From a virus: a stretch of 51,590 nucleotides of DNA. Each line of letters starts with the position of its first letter. The first letter of the stretch is position 1. The stretch spans positions 1-51,590 of the IMG/VR virus record IMGVR_UViG_3300023116_000066; one strand, given 5' to 3'. Below are positions 37,101 through 44,008 of the stretch, piece by piece. The notes under the pieces were generated by a model. That model ran no database searches. It was not told where the DNA came from and was given only the letters and a program-made list of their open reading frames with translations. The translations under genes were made by a program, and so were the position numbers.

Positions 37101-37764
37101 TGGAGGTACTAGTGGTATTGGACTCGAAGTTGGCGATCAAGTTGTAAGTGCTGGCAGTGCTAACATTCAGGCAGGAACAAGAATTACACAAATTGTAGGA
37201 CCATACAGTTTCTTTGGTAACCAAGAAGTACGTATAGATTTGGATAGAAGTTTTAGTGGTACTATTAATACTAATGCCACAGTAACGTTTGCTAGAGGTG
37301 AAAATCTAACAGCAAGAAACTTCTTCTTAGCAACAAAAGCAAGTTTCGACGCCAGTGGAGCCACTCTTGGTACTCCTGTTACCGGTACGTCAGCTGGAAC
37401 ATTTCCTGCTAACACATCAATTAACAGTATTACTCCAGAAACATTTGGTACAACTGAATATTATAGAATCGTATTTAATAATTCATATTCAGGCACAATG
37501 GTTGCTGGATCAGGTACAGTTACAGTTTCGTTCTTTGAACCTGCGTTTGCTCAACCGGGTGAAACAGTATTTTCATTTATTGCTACGCCAGGAGAACGTT
37601 CAGAACTTGATCTTGCTTTATTGAAAGAATTAACTAATACTACACTTGGTGGTAGAGGTACATTCCCGAATGGGCCGGACGTTTTGGCTATTAATATCTA
37701 TAAAACATCAGGAACAGATACAACTGCTAACGTTATTCTAAAATGGGGTGAAGCTCAAGCCTAA
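31192..37764 (+). CDS. Giant modular virion protein (2190 aa)
   Basis: The start is supported by TTGGAG 8 nt upstream. The N-terminus (DNYVFRPGISYAGNKYPAAY) is followed by two helical modules with YNQDKCERDIGYVL and YNQSKCDRDLGYVL (~97 and ~228). Next are 'HGLEAGQPI...FTYYAKG' modules. Six tandem ~55-90-aa modules (~743-1248) have the pattern g.GY..GD.i.i.G..lgg.tP.NDl.itV. A well-conserved block follows (DSFFVHRPFDGGVQLGTGG, QSKKYIRYQSGKG, DNDHGLQPGCEI, 'FVYG' and 'GIQYSWYGAGFIDYMVRG') that I have seen in large T4-like cyanophage structural proteins, and then a beta tail. It is likely a major baseplate- or fibre-associated protein. Its T4 counterpart is not clear and no enzymatic motif is visible. 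Confidence 0.75.
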   Translation: MAKTKVDNYVFRPGISYAGNKYPAAYSALESNRDFLLAEYKAYIDSRITTDTNASLYPNGATLFYENIDFMTLETLLYIEDRRDAGAPGFNNYTYNQDKCERDIGYVLNAIYKDLRWGGNWNTRYIAGFYWIDDTPQIDGDRQAEVLTYQWLEGIVINNIMTGVQYSSLQNPSDSTYETQYTVGSAAEAGIASRVTELFSIIYNVIDNGLEDLPTEVLSTYPFANYTYNQSKCDRDLGYVLDAYAYDLKYGGNEKIRYVVRHYWENDTAQIDGDRQPETLTHRYLSDVIQDYIITNTEYVGKLNTTVDQVIEETQFVSGTAEIIEADTQVLINVIRNGLSSLPSLVEAGYSKITFQGNYQADDILLITNTTNNQVIYNFSANTLGGTVTQDRYQDIFVTEDPNFKKFDQFTDAVTTIHLTADTSGSSATDDIQIFIEATENGKSIITTRPHAFGTDAIERNRVAPPLSMLDADFEYGLQPTKWSAIATQRGYPSIYEIPGTELNILEIHTDASITTDNVGSSIISVTTVGPHGLEAGQPITVLALEQAIEGASRAEGSFVIITTTNNAFTYYAKGKVGTSNGQRLDTTFTQIREGGFYTGASIGNPAIAVVSQGTSGTINTQFITPPGTSRLAFTGSAPEVGAPISGAGLPAGSQVTGVVGNGGIVVSPGLVGTYPPGSTSLTVNDPTGIVPNLGLDDGSGNLNLVINVVGNVIDLEDPTTGTLVGDVQTYTGISGSNVVGSGVEATFNITRGASSSYENVEVDSGGAGYVIGDTIKILGSDIGGTTPANDLYITVAGADDGSTSNVISTLWRGTANPISPQTIIGINDTVYSTTGSGSGATFDIERSSTTYNVTLNQSGTGFANNEVITVPGNIFNNGATPTNDVTITVTEVSDSYQDVAQTSTTGIGTGALWNITKEGASYTSVTQALLADSTIGDGYAESDDIVIAGTSLGATTPTEDLTITVTEIAKIYSDLPATGSATGTLATFGLVKLGTAYSSLVIVDKGDGYAVGETLTIDGSNLDATTLTNDATFNIIQVGKEYSNMSQDSTTGIGTNAVFNVVKTVEAGTGSYSVTINQGGSGYNGGDEIRILGTNLGGATPANDLVMTVDSHDGSGVLFTVTVSGVAGGTGEVEGVDTLAGTAGGTGFISGYTFAGTAGGTGFISQFSSSGTANGSQTYYNTGGINVQSQGSGASFQVVRSGGSYSVGIEGGSEGTLYQPGNRILVTGDNLDGSTPTNDLTITVTSVGGAGEIVVVSGAGTPVSGVSFDLYSTILISENTATDVPNQTTLTYEALATLEASFTYPHGIVPGGNFITVVRSDDGVNNHNLTAGSFSATEVPSLSSLRFNARAPGNIDTSTDSIDADVYTRPDSFFVHRPFDGGVQLGTGGPQYGAQAIRQSKKYIRYQSGKGIMYTTGALFAPSYDILTIDANGIEIGSTITVELGDNDHGLQPGCEIKIIGCETAGYNGEYYVDDVINERTFTYISTRRLGSKRGVLSPECQVSTLRWTGAIVRAGIFDDQNGIFWEYDGQQLAVVQRTATKQVAGTIAVDPDSNIVYGTNTRFRDQLKAGDRVVIKGMTHVISKIDDQTTLYIAPDFRGVRSISGTKISLVQDKKVRQQDFNLDRMDGTGPSGYDIDITKMQMIGIQYSWYGAGFIDYMVRGADGNFIFCHRIRNSNVNTEAYMRSGNLPVRYEVTNEGPVARLVADVDNSQSYLELDSIEGFPTEGTVYVDNEIMRYSGLDLAQTRLTGLTRGSTYNLFAQGADRVYSAGSTATHDKRTGVVLLTNTTTPLISHWGSAFITDGNFDEDRGYIFSYTETGLTVSTTRQTAFLLRLAPSVSNAVPGDLGERELLNRAQLLLQGIEVTSDGVDGSNNPITGGIIVEGILNPQNYPLNPGSVGWSGLSSLAQGGQPSFAQVAAGGGITWTTSQTTTNANITAQAVIQATAQTNDRTRNTNYIYMRYASGTNGGTSGIGLEVGDQVVSAGSANIQAGTRITQIVGPYSFFGNQEVRIDLDRSFSGTINTNATVTFARGENLTARNFFLATKASFDASGATLGTPVTGTSAGTFPANTSINSITPETFGTTEYYRIVFNNSYSGTMVAGSGTVTVSFFEPAFAQPGETVFSFIATPGERSELDLALLKELTNTTLGGRGTFPNGPDVLAINIYKTSGTDTTANVILKWGEAQA
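33418..34935 (+). repeat. Six tandem coding modules (GSGY..GD.I type)
   Basis: Six degenerate modules of ~55-90 aa share 'gsGygvGD.i.i.G..lgg.tPaNDl.itVt'. A seventh copy of the module lies alone in the 2096-aa protein (near 19690-19790), so the module has moved between genes. Confidence 0.75.
34612..34692 (+). repeat. 48-bp tandem duplication inside the coding repeats
   Basis: A 33-bp segment encoding AGTAGGTGFIS occurs at 34612-34644 and 34660-34692 (offset 48 bp) with two base differences. A third, more degraded copy (GVAGGTGEVEG) lies just upstream near 34570. This suggests recent in-frame slippage. Confidence 0.7.
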
Positions 37765-37802
37765 TTTCCAGGCAATCATTAAGTACGCAGATAACTATTT
37801 GT

Positions 37803-39059
37803 ATGATTACTGTTATTGGCGACTTTATTTTAGATATTTTTGAGTATGGCGTTTCGGATAGAATTTCGCCAGAAGCTCCGGTTCCTGTTATTAAAACTAC
37901 AAAAACAGAATATTCAGCTGGCGGCGCTGGCAATGTTACTCAAAACTTAATTACATTAGGCTGTAACGCAAATGCCGTAGGTATTGTTGGTGTTGACATC
38001 AACGCAAATATACTTTCAGAACAGCTTCAAAATACCTATGTAAGTTATATCAAACATAATTCTAAACCTACTATTACAAAGAAAAGAATTATTTGTAACA
38101 ATCAGCAAATAGCAAGAATAGATGCTGAAGAAAAATTTGACAATCCAATCGATGTAGAAAAATATTGTACAGAAGGTACAGAATATCTTGTTGTTAGTGA
38201 TTACAATAAAGGAACAATAGGAGATTGTTCTGAACAATTTAAAAAATTAAAAGAAAGAAATGTAAAGGTTTTAGTAGATCCTAAACAAAATCTGTATAAT
38301 TATAAACACGCATGGCTTGTTAAACCTAACAAAAAAGAATTTAAAGAACTAGTAAACGATTTTGAAGATTACGATGATCTTATACGTAAAGGCATATTAG
38401 CCTGTAAAAAATACGACTTTGAGTATATGTTAGTAACTCTAGGTCAAGACGGAATGATACTACTAGGAAAAAACGGCCACATCAAACGTCAACCAAGTTT
38501 TGAAACAGAAGTATTTGATATCACTGGAGCAGGAGATAGCACACTAGCAGGATTAGTTTATGGTCTTGTAAATGGTAATGACTTAAATGATTGTTTAGTT
38601 ATTGCTTCTAAAGTAGCAAGTGTAGCAGTTAGTCATCCGGGAACTTATAGTGTAAAAGAAAAAGATATTAAAGAAAAGATTGTATTTACAAATGGTTGTT
38701 TTGATGTATTACATCTAGGACACTTAAAATTATTAAAGTTTGCTAAGTCAAAAGGCGATAAATTAATAGTTGCTATCAATAGTGACACAAGTGTCAAAAA
38801 ATTAAAAGGTGAAGGCCGTCCAAAATTTAATCAAGAAGATAGAAAAGCAATGCTTGAAAGCCTTGCTATTGTAGATGAAGTAATTATTTTTGAAGAAGAT
38901 ACACCATACAACTTGATTAAATCTGTAAAACCAGATATAATAGTAAAAGGCGGAGACTATACAGTTGAAACTACTGTTGGACATGATCTAGCAGAAGTTG
39001 TAATTTTTCCTAGAGTAAAAGATTACAGTACAACTAAAATATTAGAGGAATCGAGATGA
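37803..39059 (+). CDS. hldE: Bifunctional heptose-7-phosphate kinase / heptose-1-phosphate adenylyltransferase
   Basis: 418 aa with both domains of HldE (RfaE); E. coli HldE is 477 aa, so this is compact. Residues 1-~290 are a PfkB-type sugar kinase: VIGDFILDIFEYG at the N-terminus, SAGGAGNVTQNLITLG (~38-53) and the catalytic DITGAGDSTLAG (~239-250). Residues ~290-418 are a nucleotidyltransferase: FTNGCFDVLHLGHLKLL with HLGH at 304-307, then VAINSDTSVKKLKG and VKGGDY. Together they would phosphorylate D-glycero-D-manno-heptose 7-phosphate at C1 and later form ADP-heptose. It heads a four-gene set joined by ATGA overlaps. No late box lies just upstream, so read-through from the 2190-aa gene is likely. 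Confidence 0.92.
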   Translation: MITVIGDFILDIFEYGVSDRISPEAPVPVIKTTKTEYSAGGAGNVTQNLITLGCNANAVGIVGVDINANILSEQLQNTYVSYIKHNSKPTITKKRIICNNQQIARIDAEEKFDNPIDVEKYCTEGTEYLVVSDYNKGTIGDCSEQFKKLKERNVKVLVDPKQNLYNYKHAWLVKPNKKEFKELVNDFEDYDDLIRKGILACKKYDFEYMLVTLGQDGMILLGKNGHIKRQPSFETEVFDITGAGDSTLAGLVYGLVNGNDLNDCLVIASKVASVAVSHPGTYSVKEKDIKEKIVFTNGCFDVLHLGHLKLLKFAKSKGDKLIVAINSDTSVKKLKGEGRPKFNQEDRKAMLESLAIVDEVIIFEEDTPYNLIKSVKPDIIVKGGDYTVETTVGHDLAEVVIFPRVKDYSTTKILEESR

Positions 39060-39430
39060 CAAGACTTGAAGGCAAAGTTGAAAAGGGTTGGGGATACGAA
39101 CTAATCTGGGCAACTAATGACAAGTACTGTGGTAAAATTATGGTATTTGAAAAAGTAGGAAGTAAGTTTAGTATGCACTTCCATAAAGAAAAAGACGAAA
39201 CATGGTTTGTAAACAATGGTAAATTTAAAGTTCGTTGGATCGATACTAAAGAAGCAAGACTATATGAAAAAGAATTAACAGAGGGAGATACTTGGCATAA
39301 TCCTCCTCTACAGCCACACCAACTTGAAGCACTAGAGCCTATGAGTAGTATTACTGAAGTAAGTACTCCAGACAGTGTTGAAGATAATTATAGAATAATA
39401 CCAGGTGATAGCCAAAAAAATACTGAATGA
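39056..39430 (+). CDS. Cupin protein, sugar-phosphate isomerase-like
   Basis: 124 aa, a single cupin domain. The first motif is complete: H41-x-H43-x4-E48-x6-G55 in MHFHKEKDETWFVNNG. The second has 'GDTWHNPPLQPHQLEAL' with H88, giving three histidines and one glutamate for a metal. The opening KGWGYELIWATNDKYCGKIM and the late 'ITEVSTPDSVEDNYRI' resemble the cupin part of mannose-6-phosphate isomerase/guanylyltransferase proteins. The start overlaps the hldE stop (ATGA). It could isomerise or epimerise a sugar phosphate in this pathway, or supply the missing first step; the substrate is not readable. Confidence 0.8.
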   Translation: MTRLEGKVEKGWGYELIWATNDKYCGKIMVFEKVGSKFSMHFHKEKDETWFVNNGKFKVRWIDTKEARLYEKELTEGDTWHNPPLQPHQLEALEPMSSITEVSTPDSVEDNYRIIPGDSQKNTE

Positions 39431-39720
39431 TATACTACGTAGATATAGACGGAACAATTCTTAACACAAAAAACGGAGACTATGAAAATAGTATGCCTAT
39501 TCGTGACAGAATAGAAAAGATGAATAAGTTGTATGATGAAGGACACGAGATTCATTACTATACAGCCAGGGGAACTAATTCAGGATTGAATTGGGAAGAA
39601 TATACACAAAAATATTTAGAAGAGATTGGTGTTAAATATACATCATGTAAAGCGGGTAAACCACACTATCATTTTTGGATAGATGATAAAGCAATAAATT
39701 CGGAAGATTTTTTTAAATGA
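39427..39720 (+). CDS. Small HAD-family phosphatase, candidate heptose-bisphosphatase
   Basis: 97 aa with HAD motifs: D6-I-D8-G-T at the N-terminus (nucleophile and acid), T46 in YYTARG (motif II) and D86-D87 in WIDDKA (motif IV). A lysine near 76-78 (CKAGKPHY) may serve as motif III. There is no cap domain, and it is half the length of GmhB (~190 aa). It sits between hldE and hldD with ATGA overlaps on both sides. HldE needs a 7-phosphatase between its two reactions, so this protein is the natural candidate for the GmhB role. That is an inference from place, not from sequence identity. Confidence 0.75.
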   Translation: MIYYVDIDGTILNTKNGDYENSMPIRDRIEKMNKLYDEGHEIHYYTARGTNSGLNWEEYTQKYLEEIGVKYTSCKAGKPHYHFWIDDKAINSEDFFK

Positions 39721-40601
39721 TTGTAGTAACAGGAGCACTTGGTTTTATTGGTTCTAATATTGTAAAAGAACTGAATAGGCAAGGTATTAAGGATATTATT
39801 TTAGTTGATGAAATGAAAAATGCTGACAATATTGTTGGCTGTAATTATCGTGAACTAGTCGACATGAGGAATTTTTATAAAAATTTCAACGACTGGAAAA
39901 AAGTTAAATGCGTATTTCATCAAGGCGCAATTAGTAGTACAACTGAAAAAAACAAAGCAAAGATAGACAGTTATAATATAAAACCATCAATGAAGTTGTT
40001 ACATGACTGTTTAGAACATGATATTTTATTTTCATACGCTAGTTCAGCTGGTGTATACGGAACAGATTTATATTTTAAAGAAGATGCCGAACTAACACCT
40101 AAATCTTTATATGCTGAAAGCAAGGCAATTTTAGATCAAAAAGTACAGGAAATATTAAAGGTAAAACCTAAAGCAAAAATACAAGGTTGGAGATACTTTA
40201 ATGTTTACGGAAACGGTGAACAATTTAAAGGAGATCAAGCAAGTCCTGTATATAAGTTTACAAAACAAGCAAAAGAAAAGAAGAAAATTTATATATTCGA
40301 AGGAAGCGAAAATTATAAAAGAGATTTTGTTTGTGTTGATGATGTTGTAAGAACTGTAGTTAATGCTAGTAAAGAAAAATTTAATGGAATATATAACTTA
40401 GGTACAGGCTGGACAGCAAGTTTTAAAGAAGTTGCTGATATAATTGCTTCTAAATATAATGCTACAGTTGAAGAAATTTCTTTTCCTAGAAAATTAGAAG
40501 GCCAGTATCAAATATTTACTAAAGCGGATATGAGAAAATTGTTAGAAGTTATGACAGTCGATGACTTTCAATCGATCGAGCAATATGTTTCACGGTCCTA
40601 A
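39717..40601 (+). CDS. hldD: ADP-L-glycero-D-manno-heptose 6-epimerase-like
   Basis: 294 aa, an extended short-chain dehydrogenase/reductase. NAD(P)-binding is shown by TGALGFIGSN (residues 5-14) and the catalytic pair by Y132-A-E-S-K136. HldD-specific blocks include 'GWRYFNVYGNGEQFKGDQASPV', 'FEGSENYKRDFVCVDDVV', GIYNLGTGWTASFKEVAD and 'FPRKLEGQYQIFTKADM'. These separate it from GalE-like epimerases and match HldD (RfaD), which is slightly longer (~310 aa). It is the last gene of the heptose operon. Its 3' end overlaps a minus-strand gene by 53 nt. It would convert ADP-D-glycero- to ADP-L-glycero-manno-heptose. Confidence 0.9.
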   Translation: MIVVTGALGFIGSNIVKELNRQGIKDIILVDEMKNADNIVGCNYRELVDMRNFYKNFNDWKKVKCVFHQGAISSTTEKNKAKIDSYNIKPSMKLLHDCLEHDILFSYASSAGVYGTDLYFKEDAELTPKSLYAESKAILDQKVQEILKVKPKAKIQGWRYFNVYGNGEQFKGDQASPVYKFTKQAKEKKKIYIFEGSENYKRDFVCVDDVVRTVVNASKEKFNGIYNLGTGWTASFKEVADIIASKYNATVEEISFPRKLEGQYQIFTKADMRKLLEVMTVDDFQSIEQYVSRS

Positions 40602-40842
40602 CTTTGTCGTCCATTAATTTTTTGTGAGCGTTTAATTTATCTTTTAATTGTAAGTGTGTATTGTAAGTCATAGTATGGCCATCAAGACCTTGTGCTTGTT
40701 TATCAAAATCATCAACAAGAGATTTAAATTTTTCATATAAAACTTTAAATTCATCTTGTTCTTTTCCGCTTACAAAGTTAATATACTTTTCATATATTTC
40801 ACAATCTCTACGATAAGTTGCACTTTTTTTAATCGATATCAT
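40549..40842 (-). CDS. Small helical hypothetical protein
   Basis: 97 aa, highly charged and predicted helical (YRRDCEIYEKYINFV, 'DEFKVLYEKFKSLVDDFDKQ', 'LKDKLNAHKKLMDDKVRTV'), probably a coiled coil. I do not recognise it. Its ATG overlaps the end of the preceding minus-strand gene by 14 nt, which supports it as the last gene of the gp14-gp15 operon. Its 3' end runs into hldD on the other strand. Confidence 0.6.
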   Translation of the reverse strand: MISIKKSATYRRDCEIYEKYINFVSGKEQDEFKVLYEKFKSLVDDFDKQAQGLDGHTMTYNTHLQLKDKLNAHKKLMDDKVRTVKHIARSIESHRLS

Positions 40843-41218
40843 AACTTTTACCTGTTGCTAGAATTGTTTCTAACTTAACTTGTGTAATTTTATTTGACAA
40901 AGTATTCTTTAAACCAACATGAATATTTTTAGGCAAATCGTCTAATTTAGTCCAACAATATGTTCCGTTTGGACTAGCAAAATCCTGATCAACTAAAACT
41001 ACATAAGTGCTATATTCGAAACCGCTATCCTTGCTTGTATATAATTCAATAGGAACAAACTTTGCGTCTACTAAATTAAAATCTTTTAATAGATCTTGTG
41101 CGTCCTCAATAACAGATTTGTCACGTATAAAAGTAGGAACAGTCCATTTTGTATCCCAAATTAAGAATACTCTACTGCTTCTAGTTGAAAGAAATAATAT
41201 ACCAGCACGTTTTTGCAT
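40829..41218 (-). CDS. Nudix-like protein without a Nudix box
   Basis: 129 aa. The first strand (KRAGILFLSTRSSRVFLIW, then 'TKWTVPTF') resembles the start of Nudix hydrolases, where 'aGilfis..g.vLL..r..kWs.PGG' is typical. The Gly-Gly and the following Nudix box (GX5EX7REUXEEXGU) are absent, so hydrolase activity is unlikely. It follows the gp15-like gene by 11 nt on the minus strand with no clear ribosome site. Its job is unknown. A structural reuse of the fold is possible. Confidence 0.6.
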   Translation of the reverse strand: MQKRAGILFLSTRSSRVFLIWDTKWTVPTFIRDKSVIEDAQDLLKDFNLVDAKFVPIELYTSKDSGFEYSTYVVLVDQDFASPNGTYCWTKLDDLPKNIHVGLKNTLSNKITQVKLETILATGKSYDID

Positions 41219-41229
41219 ACTGTTATATA

Positions 41230-42663
41230 TTAAGGAACTAAGTCAAAACCCCAATATCCGGCTGTGTATTCGCCTTCGAATGATTTAAGCCATTGCTCAC
41301 CATCCCACTTATATTGGATCATTGTATTTTGATTTTGTAAGTAACGAACATCGGAAGAAGAACTTGCGTCAAAAATAACATTCCATTTTGTGCCATCCCA
41401 CTTAATAATATCGTTAGCACTGGCTATAAAATCTGTATTTGTAGTACTCTTCCAAGCATCTGGACCATCTGTATTGTAAGAATTTCCTATATCTTCTAGT
41501 ATTAGATATGTTGTATCAGTTGGAATCGCTCCATTAAAATGATCAACTGGATTAAATGTAGTAGGATCTATAATACCAGTTACTAATGGAATATCTGTTG
41601 AGTTTGCTGGAAGTGTATCTTGATCAAATGTTACCACAAGATATGTTGAGTCTAACGGATTAACAGTAAATGTTCCAACTATTTCGCTACCGTTAGGTTT
41701 AGTAAATCTAATTTGACTAATACCATCTTTATATCCACCATAGATAGGCAATACTTCGTTCCAGTCTATACGTTCTCCTTGTTTTACAGGAGTTTGTAAA
41801 TTCAATTCTTGTATAGCTTCACTACTATCAAGTACGCTAACATAGTAATCTCCAGTATCTGCTTGTGTAACAGTCTTAGAGCTTAATAGTAACACTCCGA
41901 ACTCGCCTGGAGTAGCAAACTCGCTTCTTGCTGTAATTCCGCTTGTATTGAATGCTAACTCTTCAACAGATTTCATTGCTCCGTCTTCGTTAAACATGTT
42001 CATAACAATGTTTTGTACAACACCTAGTTTTTTAACTTTAACTGGCGGACTAATATAGATAGGCATTTCAAAATCCATTGAAGCAATATCAATATCAACT
42101 TCTGTGCCTTGTGGAATACTTCTACTAGAGAATGTTAATCCATTTAATTCAACAACACTTAAACTAGTCCAATCGATATAATTGTCTGTTGTTTGAACTT
42201 CTAAACTAGGATTGAATAAGACTAATATCTGTTCTAGTATTTGTAATTTTTGATCAGTATTTGATGTCCAAAGATCAGCTCTCATTGTAAGTCTAAATGG
42301 TGTAGGCATCAAACGTTCTACAGTATACCCTGGACCTTGATTATTTTTATATACAGGATTACCATCTGTATCAAAATCATCATAATCTCTTTCACGTACA
42401 CTAAGTTTGCTAACAAATGTTGGATCTGCTGTACGTGCTCTGTCTAATTCTAAACCGGTAATATAACAAGCAATCTTAGGAACACTTGGAAGTTTATTCT
42501 CACTGTTCTCCTTAATAATCTGTGCTACTTGTTTTGTTAGGTCGCCATAACTTACAGGAATTTTCTTTTCATCCCCGTCGCCATCCTTATACTTAAAGCC
42601 TATGAACATTCTCATAAACTGAGTAACATATCTTCTTACTTGACCGTCGTAGAAAAAATCCAT
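41230..42663 (-). CDS. 15: Tail sheath stabilizer and completion protein, gp15-like
   Basis: 477 aa. The first ~240 residues match the T4 gp15 plan: FFYDGQVRRYVTQFMRMFIGF, 'KKIPVSYGD', 'LPSVPKIACYITGLELDRAR', TPFRLTMRADLWTSNTDQKLQILEQILVLFNP and 'DFEMPIYISPP'. T4 gp15 is 272 aa; here a ~230-aa C-terminal extension contains beta segments and 'KWDGTKWNVIF' / 'YKWDGEQWLKSF' modules like those inserted in the sheath protein. In T4, gp15 forms the hexameric ring at the top of the sheath. The gene follows gp14 by 2 nt on the minus strand. Confidence 0.82.
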   Translation of the reverse strand: MDFFYDGQVRRYVTQFMRMFIGFKYKDGDGDEKKIPVSYGDLTKQVAQIIKENSENKLPSVPKIACYITGLELDRARTADPTFVSKLSVRERDYDDFDTDGNPVYKNNQGPGYTVERLMPTPFRLTMRADLWTSNTDQKLQILEQILVLFNPSLEVQTTDNYIDWTSLSVVELNGLTFSSRSIPQGTEVDIDIASMDFEMPIYISPPVKVKKLGVVQNIVMNMFNEDGAMKSVEELAFNTSGITARSEFATPGEFGVLLLSSKTVTQADTGDYYVSVLDSSEAIQELNLQTPVKQGERIDWNEVLPIYGGYKDGISQIRFTKPNGSEIVGTFTVNPLDSTYLVVTFDQDTLPANSTDIPLVTGIIDPTTFNPVDHFNGAIPTDTTYLILEDIGNSYNTDGPDAWKSTTNTDFIASANDIIKWDGTKWNVIFDASSSSDVRYLQNQNTMIQYKWDGEQWLKSFEGEYTAGYWGFDLVP

Positions 42664-42665
42664 TA

Positions 42666-43982
42666 TTAATTGTCCGCTTTAGGTTTAAGCACTTTTGAAA
42701 GGCTCTGTTTTTCTTTTACTTGCTTGCCGTTAATTGTACTTACAGTAGGATTGTTAATAAATGATCCTTTCTGATTCAATCTTGGATCGCCACTTGCTGT
42801 ATCATTTTGACTCATTGTCATTCTTACATTATCTTCGTATTTCACCCAACGTTTCCCATCAAATCTAAATAATCTCTTAGGATGATAATCTGTACGTAAA
42901 CAGAATTGTCCTTCTACAGGACCTCCCGGGAAGGTAATACCACTTGTAAACGGAGCACCGTTTGGTGGAATAGCATCTTCGTGATAATTCTGGTAACCAT
43001 CCTTAACTGGAGTTGCTTCAATAGTACTAGCACTTACAGCATTGCCTGTTTGCCCTGCTCCTATTGCTGTATTACTAGCATTAACAGTTTTTACATTACC
43101 AGTTTCAGGATCAATCGGAACTGTGTAATATTTTGTTGTATTATATCCTGACTTAGGAGCATCAGATTCTGCTTGATCTTGAACTGCTTCTGTAATTTGC
43201 ATTTCTTTTTCGTATGTACTCATTATATCTCTGAGTCTATCAGCAAATTTATAATATGTACTATCCGGAGGAGCAATTCCTTTAACCGGCTCTATTACGG
43301 TGTAATTTGTACCTTCAAACTCAACAACATCACCGATTTCATATTGTACTTCAGGATTATAGATACCTTTGAAGTTTTCATCATCAGCAACTTTGTCAAG
43401 TATTTGTTTAAACTCTTGTGAATCTACTAATGGTGTACATTTAGCTCTGTATAAATGAGGATACCAAGTAACACTAAATCCTTCTGCGGCACGATTTACC
43501 TCTTCAATAACATAAAAACGTTTTAAGGCAAATGTTAAATCATTTAAGGCAAATTCATCTTTTAAGTGAGGTAACTCAATTACATCACCTGCCATAATTT
43601 TTCTACCAAGTTTTTCAACTGTGTCGTTTATATGGAACGTAATAAACAGTACATCATTTTGTAAGAACAAACCAAACTGACTTAGATTAAAGTCAATATT
43701 GTTTACGTTATAAACACCACGCAATGGGTATACATCTGGCTCGTATTTTCTATCTCTGTTTTCTAAAAATAGCATATCCTGAATACGTGTTTCAGGCGTA
43801 GATGTGCTTGATTCATAGTTTGGAACCGTAGGGCTATATTCTCCGTCTGCTTGTTCGCCGGGACCTATATACTTGTGTAAAAGTACGTCAGTACCGCCAA
43901 CTTGGAACATTTCCCAGGCAGTTTTATCTATAAATTTGTAGTCGTTGCCCTTCTCTGGGCGATATAAACTTAATCTTGGCAT
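42666..43982 (-). CDS. 14: Neck protein, gp14-like
   Basis: 438 aa from the ATG at 43982; an ATG two codons upstream (43988) is also in frame. The region 'IQDMLFLENRDRKYEPDVYPLRG', 'DFNLSQFGLFLQNDVLFITFHIND', 'LGRKIMAGDVIELPHLKDEF' and 'GFSVTWYPHLYRAKC' is the conserved core I know from gp14 of T4-like marine phages. It makes the neck ring that joins head to tail with gp13. Near residues 210-245 it carries one CBM5/12-like module (YNPEVQYEIGDVVEFEGTNY). A long Gly/Ser/Thr/Asn-rich C-terminus includes 'GQFCLRTDYHPKRLFRFDGKRWV'. I prefer 43982 because it lies exactly 5 nt after a late promoter box. The gene is divergent from gp13. Confidence 0.8.
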   Translation of the reverse strand: MPRLSLYRPEKGNDYKFIDKTAWEMFQVGGTDVLLHKYIGPGEQADGEYSPTVPNYESSTSTPETRIQDMLFLENRDRKYEPDVYPLRGVYNVNNIDFNLSQFGLFLQNDVLFITFHINDTVEKLGRKIMAGDVIELPHLKDEFALNDLTFALKRFYVIEEVNRAAEGFSVTWYPHLYRAKCTPLVDSQEFKQILDKVADDENFKGIYNPEVQYEIGDVVEFEGTNYTVIEPVKGIAPPDSTYYKFADRLRDIMSTYEKEMQITEAVQDQAESDAPKSGYNTTKYYTVPIDPETGNVKTVNASNTAIGAGQTGNAVSASTIEATPVKDGYQNYHEDAIPPNGAPFTSGITFPGGPVEGQFCLRTDYHPKRLFRFDGKRWVKYEDNVRMTMSQNDTASGDPRLNQKGSFINNPTVSTINGKQVKEKQSLSKVLKPKADN

Positions 43983-43987
43983 AAACA

Positions 43988-44008
43988 TATTTATCGGAAC
44001 GATAAATA
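43988..44008. promoter_or_regulatory. Palindromic divergent late promoter pair
   Basis: TATTTATC (43988-43995), GGAAC, GATAAATA (44001-44008): a perfect 8-bp inverted repeat that places one GATAAATA late box on each strand, back to back. On the plus strand the box ends 5 nt before the ATG of gp13 (44014). On the minus strand it ends 5 nt before an ATG of gp14 (43982). In T4 the box spans about -13 to -6, so each ATG would be the transcript's first base. Confidence 0.75.

Noticed and set aside
40549-40601. Terminator between the convergent hldD and minus-strand genes
   Set aside because: The genes overlap and no GC-rich stem with T-run is visible in or beside the overlap.
40829-41218. Active Nudix hydrolase
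   Set aside because: The catalytic Nudix box is absent; only the first strands look similar.
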